From Phaeosaccion multiseriatum (lineage: Eukaryota; Ochrophyta, other classes), in NCBI GenBank assembly GCA_965112735.1, contig OZ218957.1, forward strand, positions 806,001-870,000: a DNA stretch of 64,000 nt, written 5' to 3'. How positions within the stretch are numbered: position 1 is the stretch's first letter; each line of letters starts with the position of its first letter. Shown here one piece after another: positions 31,134-49,447 of this stretch. The notes beneath the pieces were generated by a model. It was not told the origin of the DNA. It saw only the letters and a list, made by a program, of their open reading frames with translations, and ran no database searches. The translations under genes were made by a program, and so were the position numbers.

Positions 31134-32130
31134 TGACGATGACTGCTGATGGTGATGGCGTTCGAATCAGTCTATCCCATGGTGTGTCTGTGAGTGAGGG
31201 AGTCACGGCGGAGTGGCAGTGGCGGGTGGGCGCCCCCCCCCGGGCGGGCCGGGGGTGGTTGGCGACCTCGCAAACTCACCCAAAATCGATTTTCAAGACA
31301 CGACTTTCAAACTCGACCTCCTCGACTTTTGCAGCGGGTGGCGGGCGCAGACACAGAGAGAGCTTATGAGAGAGAGTGAGAAAGAGAGAGGTCGGGAAGC
31401 GAGCAGGAGAGAGAGGCAAGCGAGCAAAAGAGAGAGAGAGAGAGGTCGGGAAGCGAGCGAGCGTTTCGAGGGACGCAAAGTCGTCGAATCTGGTCTTGTC
31501 ACTCTTAAGCGTGCGTGTGCGTGCAAGCGTACATGCGTGCAATGGGATGTCACGGTCGATATCTGATGTCGTGTCGACATTCCTCTTGCTCAGTTCTGTA
31601 CAGCGGCGGTTAGCAGGAGCAGAGCAGCAGTGATAGAGAGAGAGAGAGAGAGAGAGAGTCGCAGAGCTGCGGGAGCTCTGGCTGCCGAGCGTGATCTCTC
31701 TGTCCTACTGCCACCCTGCCCCCGAGTCACAATTGTCGAGTCTTGGAGGATGAGTGATTGTGGCAACTCCATACACACATAATCTAATTCTTAACTCGAT
31801 TCCTTTCGATTATGTCAGTGGATTGGATGGCAGTACATGTTTAGCGAACTCTCCCCCCGCCCTCTGCGCGCGCTCCCCCGACGCTTCAAGCTTCCCCAAG
31901 GGTGATTTATTGACATATTCTTCTCTTGTGTATCTGCCTGGCTGAGACTTGCAAGGAAGTTCCATGGTAGGGGGCTTACCTCATCTCTTTTACCCTCCCC
32001 CTCTCTCTGTCTTGTTTCTCTCTCTTCCATGGTAGGGGGCTTACCTCATCTCTTTTACCCTCCCCCTCTCTCTGTCTGGTTTCTCTCTCTTGTCGAACGG
32101 CTTGCCTGCTCTGAGCCTGAAGGGGGTTTG
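31134..32130. repeat. Spacer with 65-bp tandem duplication
   Basis: No gene is supported. A 65-bp unit starting TTCCATGGTAGGGGGCTTAC occurs at 31960-32024 and again at 32025-32089 with few changes. GA tracts lie at about 31370-31450 and 31630-31660. The spacer is where the 3' ends of the PP2A-A and carbamoyltransferase genes converge. Confidence 0.7.
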
Positions 32131-32758
32131 CTAGCAAAAGGCAATCAAACGGCGGTCGAAAAGTCTCTCTATGCACTGTAGAATGGCCGCGTTGCTCCTG
32201 TCCTCCTCCTCCTCATCCTCGTTGTCCTCCTCCCACTCTTCGCCTTCGCCCTCCTCGTCGTCCTCCTTCCACTCCTCCTCCTCCTCCTCCTCCTCCTCCT
32301 CCTCCTCCTCCTCCTCCTCCTCCTTCTCATCCTTATCCCACTCCTCCTCCTCCTCCTCTTCCTCCTCCTCATCATCCTCATCATCCTCCTCCTCCTCCTC
32401 CTCCTTCCCCCCTTCCGCCTGCAGCTGACTCGCAATGTCTCCGAGCGTCGTCCTCCCATCCACCGACTCTAACACCTCAAGCTCTAGCAAAGTGTCCAGC
32501 TCCACCCAGTCGCCGCCCCCTCGGGACGAAAACTGGCCCCCCTGGGGCTGCTGCAGGAACCGAACCCTCGCCACACCTCCATCCATCGTGGTTGACACCT
32601 CAGCCATACCTGCACCTAAGGCAGCAAGCACGGGCACCATCTGTTCCCAGCCCTCCACCCCTCCCTCCTTCTCATCTTCCTCCTCCAAGTCGACCTCGTC
32701 GCTGCCACCTGTGAACTTGCTGCTACCGTTAATACTACTACTCCTGCTACTACTACTG

Positions 32759-32820
<62 letters not shown>

Positions 32821-34110
32821 GCTACTACTGCTACTACCACCACCACCACCACCACCACCACCACTCCTACTACCACTGATTGGGTCCAGACTGGGAACCG
32901 TCAGGCTCCTCCTTCTTGCCGTGGCGGGACAAGGGCGCCTCTCCAGCACTCTCCCATGCATGACGAGCCGCTCGATGGCCCCCTTGGCCCCCAGGAAGGC
33001 TCTCAGCGCGTCTACCGGGCTGTCCACGATGGGTTCTCCCTTGACGTTGAAGGACGTGTTTAGCACCATGGGCACCCCACTCGCCTTGTGGAACGCCGAT
33101 ATCAGCCTGTCATCACAAAGTGTGTGCGTGTGTGTGTGCGTGTGTGTGCGTGTGTGTGTGTTTTTGTAAGTTATGATTGAGTGTGCAGATTGACAACCCT
33201 CCACTCCCCCTTCCAAAGCTATCCCATCTATACGACAGTGATAAAAAAAAAAATTGATATGCGGCAAGGTCACAATAAACCGAGAAAGAAAGACTCTCCC
33301 TCCCTCCCCCCCCCCTCCCTCCCCCCCTCCCTCCCTCCCTCCCTCCCTCCCTCCCTCCCTCCCTCCCTCCCTCCCTCCCTCCCTCCCCCTCTCCCTCCCT
33401 CCCTCCCTCGCACCTGTGATAGAGGGGGTTGTCTTCCCTCCTGACGGTCTGCAGCCGCGCCGATCCGTCCACATGACACACCGCAGGAATACGCTCCGCC
33501 CTCCCTTCCTTAGCGAAGGCGGTCATGGACATAAAGGGAGAGGAGAGGTGGTCTCGGTCTCCCCCTCCTCCTCCTCCTCCTCCTCCTCCTTCTCCTCCCT
33601 CCTCCCCCTCCCCCCCCTGCCCCCCCTGTTGGCCCTGCTCAAACCACTCCGCCGCCTCCTCTTGCAGCACGGAGGGAGCGAAGGGCCGAAAGTCCTCCCT
33701 CCGCTTGACATTGTCATTGATGTGCTTGACCATGCCCTCTCGCCTCGGGTCGGCAAGCAACGACCGAGAGCCCAATGCCCGTGGTCCGAACTCCGACCGT
33801 CCTTGGAACCAAGCCACCACACCGCCCTCCGCTAGCACCCGAGCGGTGTCTATAACCAAGGCGTCCTCTTCGTCTTTATCAGTACTGCCCCTGTTGCCAG
33901 CTGCACTCTCCTGGGAGGAGGAGGAGGAGGAGGAGGAGGAGGAAAGCTTGTACTGCTGCTTCTCCTCCAGCCATGGAGAAAACTCCTCAATGGCTGCCTC
34001 CACGTCAGCCTCGGTCCACCCCCTTCCAGCGTAAGGTGCCATCGGGGACACCCACTGAGGGGTGGAAGAACGACCTCCTGCCGGCTCTTCGGTCGGTTGC
34101 TGTGCCACCA

Positions 34111-34144
<34 letters not shown>

Positions 34145-34200
34145 GTGGTGGTGCCAGTGGAGTCCAAATGCCGCACATCCGACCTGCACACAGAGAGAGC

Positions 34201-34240
<40 letters not shown>

Positions 34241-34302
34241 GTCAGACAGATAGACAGACAGATAGACAAACATACAGACAGACAGACAGACAGACAGACG
34301 GG

Positions 34303-34334
<32 letters not shown>

Positions 34335-34402
34335 TAGACAAACAGACAGACAGACAGATAGATAGACAGACAGATAGACAGACAGACAGACAGACAGACA
34401 GG

Positions 34403-34456
<54 letters not shown>

Positions 34457-34497
34457 GTCAAACAGACAGACAGACAGAGACGTAAGCACACAGACAA

Positions 34498-34550
<53 letters not shown>

Positions 34551-34755
34551 GACGTAAGCACACAGACAAACAAACAGACACAGACAAACAGACACAGACA
34601 CAGACAAACAAACAGACACGGACACAAACAAACAGACACAGACACAGAGGGAGGGAGATGAGCACGCAAGGCGTGTCAGCGACCACCACCACCACCACGA
34701 CCACCACCACCACGACCACCACTATCACTACCACCACCACCATCACCATCACCAC

Positions 34756-34796
<41 letters not shown>

Positions 34797-35639
34797 CCAC
34801 CACCATGCCACCCACCACAACCACCACCTCTCTCGTCACCCACCGCGATGCCCTCGTCCCCCGGGCAGGCCGGAATGAACACCTGTTCAAAGCCGAGCTC
34901 TCTGGTGAGCCTCCCATTGAGCACTGAATTGAGCGCCACCCCGCCGCAGAACACAAGGTTCTTTGCTCCCGTCTTCTCCTTCAGTCTACGCACAAAGTCC
35001 ATGGCAACGTGCTCAAGGTCTTGCTGCACTGTCGCGGCCACCTGTGCGTAGAAGGGCCGGAGGAAGAGCTCCCCTCCATCCTCCCCCTCCTCCTCATCAT
35101 CCTCCTCCTCCTCCTCCTCCCCCCCCGTCGCCGTGGTGGTGGTGGTGGTGGTGGTGGGTTTCAAAGTGCCCACCTTGTTGTTCGGACACGGCAGAGCATG
35201 CAGAGCCTCCCTCCGCACGGCGAAGCTCTCCTCCTCGGCCTCTTCTCTCCTCCCCGCTGCGAAGCTCTCCTCCTCGGCCTCTTCTCTCCTCCCCGCTCTC
35301 GTTGTCCTCCCTCGCTTTTCTGCTGCTGCCCCCTTGTCACCCGCCTCCTGCTCCTCCTCCTTCTCCTGCTCCTCCTCCTGCTGCTGCTCTTCCTCCCCAC
35401 CTTCCCCAACCCTCGGCAGCAGAGACCCCAACATAAAGCTGGGAGGACAGTAAGGTGATAATGGTGATGAGGATGATGTCTGCCGCTGCGGCGATCGCCA
35501 GACGCTTGCCCAAGGCCCAAGGCCCATCACCTTTCCGCAGCTGTTCCAGTCTCCGAAGATGTGCGAGCTGACAGAGGGGTAGGGGGGGGAGGAAAGGGAG
35601 GGAGGGAAGGGGGGGAGGAGAGAGCTAAGGGCCCGGGGG

Positions 35640-35694
<55 letters not shown>

Positions 35695-35715
35695 TAGACA
35701 GATAGACAGACACAC

Positions 35716-35782
<67 letters not shown>

Positions 35783-35795
35783 TAGACAGACACAC

Positions 35796-35834
<39 letters not shown>

Positions 35835-36108
35835 TAGACAGACACACACACAGAGAGAGAGACAGAAAAGGAGTACATGCATATGTGGGAGCTCACCCAG
35901 GGGGGGAGACGAGACGCGTCGAGAGAAGACACAAGCCTACCCATGGCCCAGGGCAGAGACACGCCCACGCACCTGATTCGGCTGTACACGGCCCCCACAC
36001 TCTCCATGTTCTCGAAGCCGTGGTTGAAGAGCTCGGACGGGGAACGCTCCTCAATCCAGCGCTTGTACACCGGGAGGAGCACCTCCATGGGACCGGCGCC
36101 GTTGCGGC

Positions 36109-36139
<31 letters not shown>

Positions 36140-36994
36140 AATTCTAGCGTCATCCGTCTCAGGACGCCGACTGAAAGTGAAGGCACTCTCCCCTTCTCGA
36201 TAGTCCTTGTACGAAAGCAGCTGAGGCGGGACCTGTGTCATTGCTCGGGCAGCCCCCTCTCCTTGGGCCTGCAGCAGACCCAAGTCCGTGTAGTAGTCCT
36301 TCTCCTGCTCTGCCTCTGCCGCCGCCATGGCCGAGTGGAGCTCCCCCATCCCGTCCATCACCACCACGAGGCCCTCGTCGAAGGGAGCCTGTGATACGCC
36401 GCACCAGGCATGTGCCATGTGATGGCTCAGCTCCAAGTGGGCCGATGCGTCGGGCAGCAGGTTGGCGTCGTCCAGGTAGGACTCCTCATACTGCCCCATG
36501 GCCACGCTCCAGGGCAGGCGCTGCTCGAAGGGAGCCACACGGAAGTGGTGGTTGTTGGAGACGACCACGTCAATGTCGCCAATCTCTGCCCCGATGTGCT
36601 CGAGTCCAGCTTCCACCACTTCACCGATGTCGCCTCCGTCGTTCTTGGCCCGCGTGAGCCGCTCTTTGGATGCTGCGAAGAGCACCTGCCCCGTAACGGA
36701 GGAGATGATGGCCACCGAGGCATCGTGGCTGTACTTGTTGCAACCCACAATGAGGCCACCGTTGCTGCCTTCGTTGTTATGAAGGGGGCCACTGCTGCTG
36801 CTGCTGCTGCCGCTGCTTGCAGTTGTACTCCATCTATTGCTGCTGGTACTGCTGGAGAGAGAGGTGGAGACTCTCGCGGAGGCGCGGAGTGGAAGGGACG
36901 CAGCAGAAGGTGGCCCTGTCAAGAAGCTGCTTGCCTGCCTTGCGACGTGCAGCAGCACCAGCAGCACCGCGACCCGTGGTTGCGATCGCATCAT
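32131..36994 (-). CDS. NodU/CmcH-family carbamoyltransferase with plastid-type presequence and long C-terminal extension
   Basis: Exons 35973-36994, 34844-35567, 33414-34183 and 32131-33106 give about 1163 residues. The N-terminal Kae1-like domain has [16 protein letters not shown], the metal-site motif [11 protein letters not shown] and [26 protein letters not shown] and [18 protein letters not shown] follow. The C-terminal domain has [32 protein letters not shown] and [19 protein letters not shown]. Family members transfer carbamoyl from carbamoyl phosphate to hydroxyl groups (nodulation factors, antibiotics). The presequence [20 protein letters not shown], then ASSF, resembles a signal peptide with an ASAFAP-type site. 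A 250-residue C-terminal extension carries Ser and Glu runs and ends in a possible winged-helix segment. Ser, Glu and Thr tracts interrupt the conserved core. Substrate unknown. An open frame extends to a TTG at 37030; I prefer the ATG at 36992-36994. Confidence 0.88.
33107..33413. repeat. Carbamoyltransferase intron 3 with (GGGA)n
   Basis: On the gene strand the donor GTGCGAGGGAGG runs straight into a (GGGA)n tract (about 33300-33410), and a CA tract lies near the acceptor (about 33120-33160). Confidence 0.75.
34184..34843. repeat. Carbamoyltransferase intron 2: (GACA)n plus CCA/TCA arrays
   Basis: A degenerate (GACA)n array covers about 34200-34655, and CCACCA/TCATCA trinucleotides lie at about 34680-34808, adjoining the donor on the gene strand. 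Confidence 0.8.
35568..35972. repeat. Carbamoyltransferase intron 1 with (GACA)n, stop-free
   Basis: GACA and GATA units fill about 35640-35865. The 405-nt intron has a length divisible by three and no stop in the coding frame. Confidence 0.75.
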
Positions 36995-37408
36995 GACTCT
37001 TGTTCTCGTCTCACCAGCACATTCGGCCAAGAGACCCGCTGCAACTCGTTGCTGTTACTAAGGAGACCTAAGAAGGGCTCTCAACAGCACATCCGGCCGG
37101 CTTGGACCTAGGTGGGAGAGGTAAAAGCAAGGGTGCAAGGAATCCTGTTGTTGGCTTACTCGCCGCCGTCGGCTCGCTCGCACCTGCCGTTTCGATTTCA
37201 TTCACCAAATCACGCGAAAGAGAGCACCGCGAAAAAAAAAGGAGTGAGAAGGAGCAGCCCTAGCTTGCTGGATGCGTTCAGCAGACAAGAAGCGCTCGCA
37301 GTAGAGGGCTGGCACTTGAAGCGAGAGGTGCCGAGGGAACGCGCCCAGAGCACCGGTGTTGGCGGTCGTGAGGGCGAAGAGGAGGAGGAGACAGAGAGGG
37401 CGGTAAAG
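36995..37408. promoter_or_regulatory. Divergent region between carbamoyltransferase and CFAP210-like genes
   Basis: These 414 bp separate two opposite ATG codons and must hold both promoters. It includes a poly-A run (about 37230-37240). No known motif was recognised. Confidence 0.45.
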
Positions 37409-43120
<5,712 letters not shown>

Positions 43121-43132
<12 letters not shown>

Positions 43133-43282
43133 CCTGTGCTTTAGCTGTGCTTATAGGCTTACCTGTGCCATCCTAGCTGTGACTAGCTGTGACTAGCTGT
43201 GCTTAGCCTGTGCTTTAGCTGTGCTTATAGGCTGTGCTTCGGCTGTGTGCTTACCTGTGCCATCCTAGCTGTGACTAGCTGT
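43121..43282. repeat. Tandem repeat overlapping the CFAP210 stop codon
   Basis: A unit of about 73-89 bp starting AGCTGTGCTTAGCCTGTGCT occurs at 43121-43193 and 43194-43282, itself built of AGCTGTG submotifs. The stop codon TAG at 43130-43132 is inside the first unit. Confidence 0.75.
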
Positions 43283-44003
43283 GAAAATGTGGAATGTTAT
43301 AAGTCGTCCGTTGTCCTTTCCGGAAGTGTGGATTCCAGTTCATGTTCAGTTCTGTATCGTATAGGCAACACGAGGGCGCTGTGCCTAGGATGCCTAGCTC
43401 TGCGTTGCTGCTGGCGAAGTGGGAGTGGGGAGGGGGGGTGGGAGTGTAGCAGCGATGTGTTGCCGTGTATGGGACAGCCTAGCCGTACTTGCTTCTTTGA
43501 CTGGCTCAATGGCTCAATGCCTCAATATATTATAGAGGGCCTAGTATAACAAGAGGAAATATAAAGTACGTGTGTGTGTGTGCTGCTGCTGCTAACTTCA
43601 CGTTTGTACATGTGTGAAACATTTGTGGTACGACGGCATCGGCGTGCGTGCGTGCGTGCGTGCGCTTCGTAGAGAGCTTCTTTCCTCCATATGGACATCT
43701 CTGGGACGATGGATGGCCTGGGGTTGTGAAGGGAAGGGGACTCCCTCAAGCGGCATGGGACTCAGCAGGACCCATCGGGGACGCTGCTGCCAGCCTGTGA
43801 GTGGTGCCTACCCCGCCTCCACCGTGGCTGTGGTAATCCTACTTGGAGGTAGGGCTAGGGGTAGGGGTAGGCCCTTGAGGGTAACCGCGTATTGTAGGCC
43901 AAAAACACCAGTGTCCATCCACTGCCATCCACCACCCTCCTCCTCTCTCCTCGCTTCCACAGCAAGCGACGAACAAGGGGGGGCACCTCCGCTCTGTGCC
44001 CTC

Positions 44004-44040
<37 letters not shown>

Positions 44041-45102
44041 CTCCGTTCACTACTGCCTAGCGCCTGCCCTGCCGCGTCATTGCCATCCATTGCCATCCAT
44101 TGCCATCCCAGTAGCCTCGCCTCGCCCCTCCTCTCGGCACTGAGGCCCCTCTCCTGCTGCAGCCCCCCTCTCCTTCTCCCTCTTCCCCTCCCTTTGATGG
44201 TAAGCGAGTTCCATCCTTGCGATCATGATTGAACACCATCTCATGGCTTGACCATCCACTACCATCCACTTCCATCCACTGCCATACTGTCAAGCCAAAA
44301 TGGATCCGTACTGTGCTGTGGTGCTCGACAAAAAACGAACAGAAACCCCGAAGCGAGAGCCGACACACACACTTTGACGCCCCGGTCAAACCCTCCAGTC
44401 CTCAGTCCTTTTCAAGCCCCCCCCCCCCCCCCTGCCTGCGGCGTGCCCGTATGCTTTTGCCTGGGTCTGCCTTGAGCAGCAGCGGGAGGGGGTGGGGGGG
44501 GGGGGCTCGGTCGGTTTCAAAGCTGAAAGCTGAGCCGCAAAAAAGGGAGGGAGGGTGTTGCTTAACTGTTCTCCACCACACCTCCTCCATAGAAAGCCTC
44601 CCCCCTGGGGTAAAACATGGACGACACACAATTTGGGTGACGCCGCGGTGCATCTGTCCATGTGCTCCTCCCCTCGCGTGGTCGACTCGTTCCCAGTGTC
44701 AGTGTCAGTTGTCGTACTATGGGTACCACACCCAGTGTCAGTGTCAGTTGTCGTACTATGGGTACCACACGACACCTGCAACGCCCTGTTCGTCTCATGA
44801 CGATGAGACATCATTTCCTGTCATTTTTCTTTGTTTGTCGTCATCCTCAGCCAGTCATCGTTCCCAATCCTAGACCCATTACATCATTCCATTCGCCCCC
44901 CCCCCCCCCTCCTTCTCCTCCTCCTCCTCCTCCTCCTCCTCCTCCTCCTCCTCCTCTTCGTCTTCTTCTTGCTGCTGCTGCTGCTGCTGCTGCTTCTTGA
45001 GATACACAGAGAGAGAGAGAGAGAGAGAGACCATGGCGAAATCGCCCCCCCCCCCCCCCTCTCCCTCATTCACACACCGCAGCGCGTATGTCTCCAGGCC
45101 CC

Positions 45103-45142
<40 letters not shown>

Positions 45143-45243
45143 CATCCGCACCCTCCGTGTTTTGTCAATCAGCGTTGTCAAGCCAGCTCCAGGTCCCCTC
45201 CTCTCCTCTGCGTCTCTGTAGCGCCATCATCCCCTCCCTCCCT
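43283..45243. other. Convergent spacer between CFAP210 and TKL kinase
   Basis: No gene is supported. Contents: a 39-bp direct duplication at 44692-44730 and 44731-44769 (core GTGTCAGTTGTCGTACTATG), CT tracts (about 44005-44038, 45108-45140), CCATC clusters (about 44080-44110, 44250-44285), and a (TCC)n/(GCT)n block at about 44915-44998. Confidence 0.6.
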
Positions 45244-45879
45244 TCACCGCCGGGGACTTCCCAAAACATTCCCCGCGCTAAGCGCCCGCCGCCGCTGTTT
45301 GATCACCCCCCCCGTCGCCTTCCCCCTTCCCGCTCCCCCTTGCCCTGCCCCCGATGCCCCCCCCCCAACACCTCTCTCCTCGCCCCCCTCCTCCACCCCT
45401 TCCAGTCTCCCAATGGAGCCATGCTCGCCACCCCCTGCACCTCCGATGGCCTCTGGAGCTGTGTGGCTCAGAGATGCTGACGCGGCGCTCTTCTTCTTGC
45501 CCGAGAACATCTTCATCATGCTCCCCAGCAAGCCCTTCTTCTTGCCCCCCGCCCCTGCCCCCCCTACACTACCACCGCCTATGCCGCCCCCATCCACTGC
45601 CATCCCACCAATGCCAGCCTCCCTGGCCACCCCCACACTCATACTCCTACCCGTCGCTCTCCCCCCCGCCTTCCCTCCTCCTGCTCCTCCCTCTCCCCCT
45701 GCTCCTCCTCGTCGCCCATACGTCTGAGCGGCAGACGTCTGCCCCTGTGGCCCTCGGATGACGTTCTTAGCACTGCTGGACCTCCCTCCAAGGCCCATAC
45801 CGATGTTTGTCCCGCCGTCCTCGCGCGTCACATTAATGGCACTCATTGACACCTTCGAGCCGGCGCGCTCCTGCAAATA

Positions 45880-45937
<58 letters not shown>

Positions 45938-48900
45938 AGGCAGGTATACGGGCAGGCAGCAGCAGCGTATGGGCAGGACGCGAGCAAGAGGGAGAGAGAG
46001 AGAGAGGGGGGGGGGGGGGGGGGGAAGGATGTGGCGGGGCAAAGAGAGAAAAGTCAGCGGCACGACGGGAGGGTCAACCAAACCATCGGGAGGAGCATTA
46101 TATCGCTATATCTGCCCGCCCATATGCCTCTTCCCCTCCCGTATGCCTCTGCCCTGCCTACATACCCTCCCTTACCTCTTGAAAGAGCGCACTCAGTCTG
46201 GAGTTGATGACGCGGAAGTTGGGTCTCCGGTCCACATCGGGATGCCAACACTGAGTGATGAGCTTGCGGAGGTCCGCCGGCCAAGAGGGGTCCAGGGAGG
46301 GCCTTGCGCCTGTAGGTGGGGATGGCAGTGGATGGGGGGGGGGAAGGGGGCAATGGATGAGGATGAGGAGGGGGAGGAAGAGGAGGAGGAGGAGGAGGAG
46401 GAGGAGGAGGAGGAGGAGGAGGAGGAGGAGGAGGAGAGAGGGAAGAAACAAATGCCGCCTCAATTGCCATCCTCCCTATCCACTGCCATCCTCCCCCACG
46501 TCCGTACCCGAGTTGACGACCCTGTTGTAAAACTCCGACACAGACATGCCATCAAACACTCTGCGACTGTTGACCATCTCCCACAGAAGGAGGCCAAAGG
46601 CGTACACGTCCACCTATGGAGAGAGGGACAGGCCAGGAGCAAAGGGTAGGGTAACAGGGTGGAATGAGGGAGGGAGGGAGGGAGGGAGGGAGGGAGAGAG
46701 GGAGGGAGGGAGGGAGGGAGGGAGGGAGGGAGGGAGGGAGGGAGGGAGGGAGGGAGGGAGGGAAGGAGGGAGGGAGGGGGTCAGTGAGTCAGTACCTGGG
46801 GCCAGCAAGTCAGTCAGTCAGTCAGCCAGCCAATCAAGTCTATCAGCCAGTCAGTTACCCTACCCAGTGTATAATCTATTATATAGTATCTACCTTCTCG
46901 TTGTATGGCAGGCTCTCCACCACCTCTGGTGCCATATATCGCATGCTGCCGGTCTCTCCGGTCATGTCATATCGAGCGTTGACCCTGTTGCGCCGCTTCA
47001 CAGCTCGGGCAAGGCCGAAGTCGAACAGTTTCAGTGTGCCTGACAGAGGGGTGGGGGGGGTGGGTTGGTTGAGGGGTGGGTGGGTGGGGAGCGGACGATG
47101 GAGAGTTGAGGGGTGGGTGGGGTGTAGGCAGAGGGCAGAGAGTTGGGTGAGTGACTGGGTGGGAGGAATGCTTTGCGATTCAGTGTACCGTGCCCTCTGT
47201 ATCACCAACACACTACTCACCGTCCGCCTTGAAACCGATATTGTCCGGCTTTAGGTCCCTATGGACGACAAAGGTGTGCTCCGCTACATCGTGGTGCATG
47301 TATTCAAGGGCCGAGGCAAGCTCCACGGCCCGCTCCAGCATGCGCATCATATGAAAGCGCTTGTACTTGGCTCCTCGCTTCTCTCGCTCGTTGGCGCTGC
47401 CCCCACCTAGCCCGGCTGCGAGGTAGAGAGGAAGGGGAGGGAGGGGACGTGAGTACTTGGGTGGGTGGGTTGGCAGGCAGGTGTGGCAGGTGGGTTGACT
47501 GACTACTGTGGACGCTCTCACTACACTCAACTAGAAAACTACGATACACATCCTCCCCTCCCTCCCTCTCTCCCCCTCCCTCCCTCCCCCCCCCCCTCCC
47601 TCCCTCCCTCCCTCCCCTCCCTACCTCCCTCCCCTTCCCTCCCTCCCTCCCTCCCTCCCTGCCCCCCTCACCGTTGTCGAGCTTGTCAGCCAGAGTGCCC
47701 AGCTCTAAGTGCTCCAGCACCAAGAATCTGTGCGGCTCGCAGTCCTTCCTCCACCCCGCCCCCACGAGCTTGATAATGTGCTTGTGACTGAGCAGCCGCA
47801 ACACATCGAGTTCTACCTCCAGATCGTGCTCCGCCACCTGTGAGTGAGTCAGGGAGATGGTGAGTGAGTTGAGTGAGTGAGTGAGAGAGGGAGTGAGAGA
47901 GTGAGTGGGGAGTGAGTGATAGGGTGAGTGAGTGAGTGAGTGAGTGAGTGAGTGAGTGAGTGAGTGAGTGATAGGGTGAGTGATTGAGTCAGTGAGTGAG
48001 TGAGTGAGTGACTCCGAGCAGGGGGAGGAGGGGGCGAAGCGAAGAGGCTCACTTGGACATGGACCCTTCTTTGTATGTTTCTCTTCTCTCTTTCTCATTC
48101 CTTTTCTCTCTCTCGCCCTCTTTCCCTCCCCCTCTCTCTCCCCCCTTCTCTTTCCCTCCCTCCCTTCCTCCCTCCCTCCCTCTCCCCCTTTCCTCTCTCC
48201 CTCTCCCCCACCCCCACCCACACCCCCCCCGACAACCCCACACCGACCTTTGGGTCTTCACAGTCCCTCCTGGGCACCTTGACAACGACCTTGGTGCCGT
48301 GTAGATCGGCTGTGTATATCTCACACATGGCTCCTTTGGTCATGTAGTGAAGGTTCTCGAGGTCTTCAAAGGCCACAAGTACGTTCCCCGGTGTGGACGA
48401 GTTCTGCCGTAACAGTCCCCCCCCACCCGCGCCTCCCCCTCCCCCTGCCGCCGCCGAAGAATCGCCAACTGCGGCTCCTGCTCCTCCTCCTGCTGGTCGT
48501 GCTGCTGGTGGTGCTGCTGCTGGTGCTGTTGGTGGTGCTGCTGGTGGTGCTGTTGGTGGTGCTGCCTGTGCCTGGCGGGCACTCTCATCCACACCACCAC
48601 CGCCACTTCCATCCCCAGGGGCGCCACTTTGACTGCCCTCTCCTCCTCCTCCTCCTCCTCCTCCTCCTCCTCCTCCTCCTCCTCCTCCTCCTCCTCCTCC
48701 TCCTCCTCCTCCTCCTCCCCACCCAGCTCTACCACCCCCACCACCATTCTCCCCGCCGCTCGTGCCCCCGTCCGCAGCGGCAGCGTGTGCTTGGCGCGGG
48801 GGGCTCGGCGGGGAGGGAGCCCCCGCGGCCCGGAGCAAGGCGGTGGCTCGCCTGCCGCTCACGTCGAGCAAATGCTCCGAGGGAGCCCGGGCGGGGGCGG

Positions 48901-49282
48901 TACGTGGTATACTCTTCTCTGCAAAGTCGGCGGCAGCAGCAGACGCAGCAGCAGTAGCAGAGAAGGCGGTGGCTGCTTGGGGTTGGCCTTGGGCTTGCTG
49001 GGGGGGGGGCTGGTTGTGTGTCTGTGTGAAGGTCTGGACCTGTGGGGCCTCCCGCTGCTCGCTGTATCCCCCGTTGTTCTCTGCTGCTCCGTCCGCTCCC
49101 CGCACAGACCCTGACGAGTTGCTGATGCTTGTTGAGCCCGTGGAGCCGAAGCTCGACGAGTCCCGAGTTGACGGCGCAAAGGTGCTCGCCGTAAGGGAGG
49201 AGGAGTACGGTGTCTGTGTCTGCTGCATCGCCGCCCCATTTCCCTTGACGGGCATCACCCCCACCCCATCCCCGTCCTGCCC

Positions 49283-49318
<36 letters not shown>

Positions 49319-49447
49319 AGCTTCCAGCTCTTGCATCTGCTGCTGCTTCTCCTGCATGCTCTGCAGTGTACGAATATCCTGCTGGTCCTGCCGCAAGAGC
49401 TCGTGCTCGTCCACGCGGGGCAGCGCGGGCTCGACGTCATTCTGCAT
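45244..49447 (-). CDS. TKL-type Ser/Thr protein kinase with long low-complexity flanks
   Basis: Exons: 48248-49447, 47672-47837, 47221-47415, 46894-47039, 46508-46613, 46176-46309 and 45244-45870 (TGA), all in phase, about 857 residues. The 350-residue N-terminus is rich in Gln, Ala, Gly and Ser. The kinase domain starts LENLHYMTKGAMCEIYTADL with Lys in KVVVKVPRRD. It continues with HIIKLVGAGW, the catalytic loop FVVHRDLKPDNIGF, LKLFDFGLARAVKR, GSMRYMAPEVVESLPYN and VDVYAFGLLLWEMV. CWHPDVDRRPNFRVI, typical of TKL/plant MAP3K-like kinases, closes it. The glycine loop is poorly conserved. A basic, Gly-rich tail (KKKGLLGSMMKMFSGKKK) follows. Substrate unknown. The frame is open 27 codons further upstream, but only from a GTG; I use the ATG at 49445-49447. 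Confidence 0.85.
46614..46893. repeat. TKL kinase intron 4 with (GGGA)n and CAGT units
   Basis: (GGGA)n lies at about 46667-46775, then CAGT/CAGC units to about 46855. Confidence 0.7.
47838..48247. repeat. TKL kinase intron 1 with GTGA and pyrimidine repeats
   Basis: (GTGA)n units at about 47845-48010 are followed by a CT/CCCT-rich part up to the donor at 48247. Confidence 0.7.
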
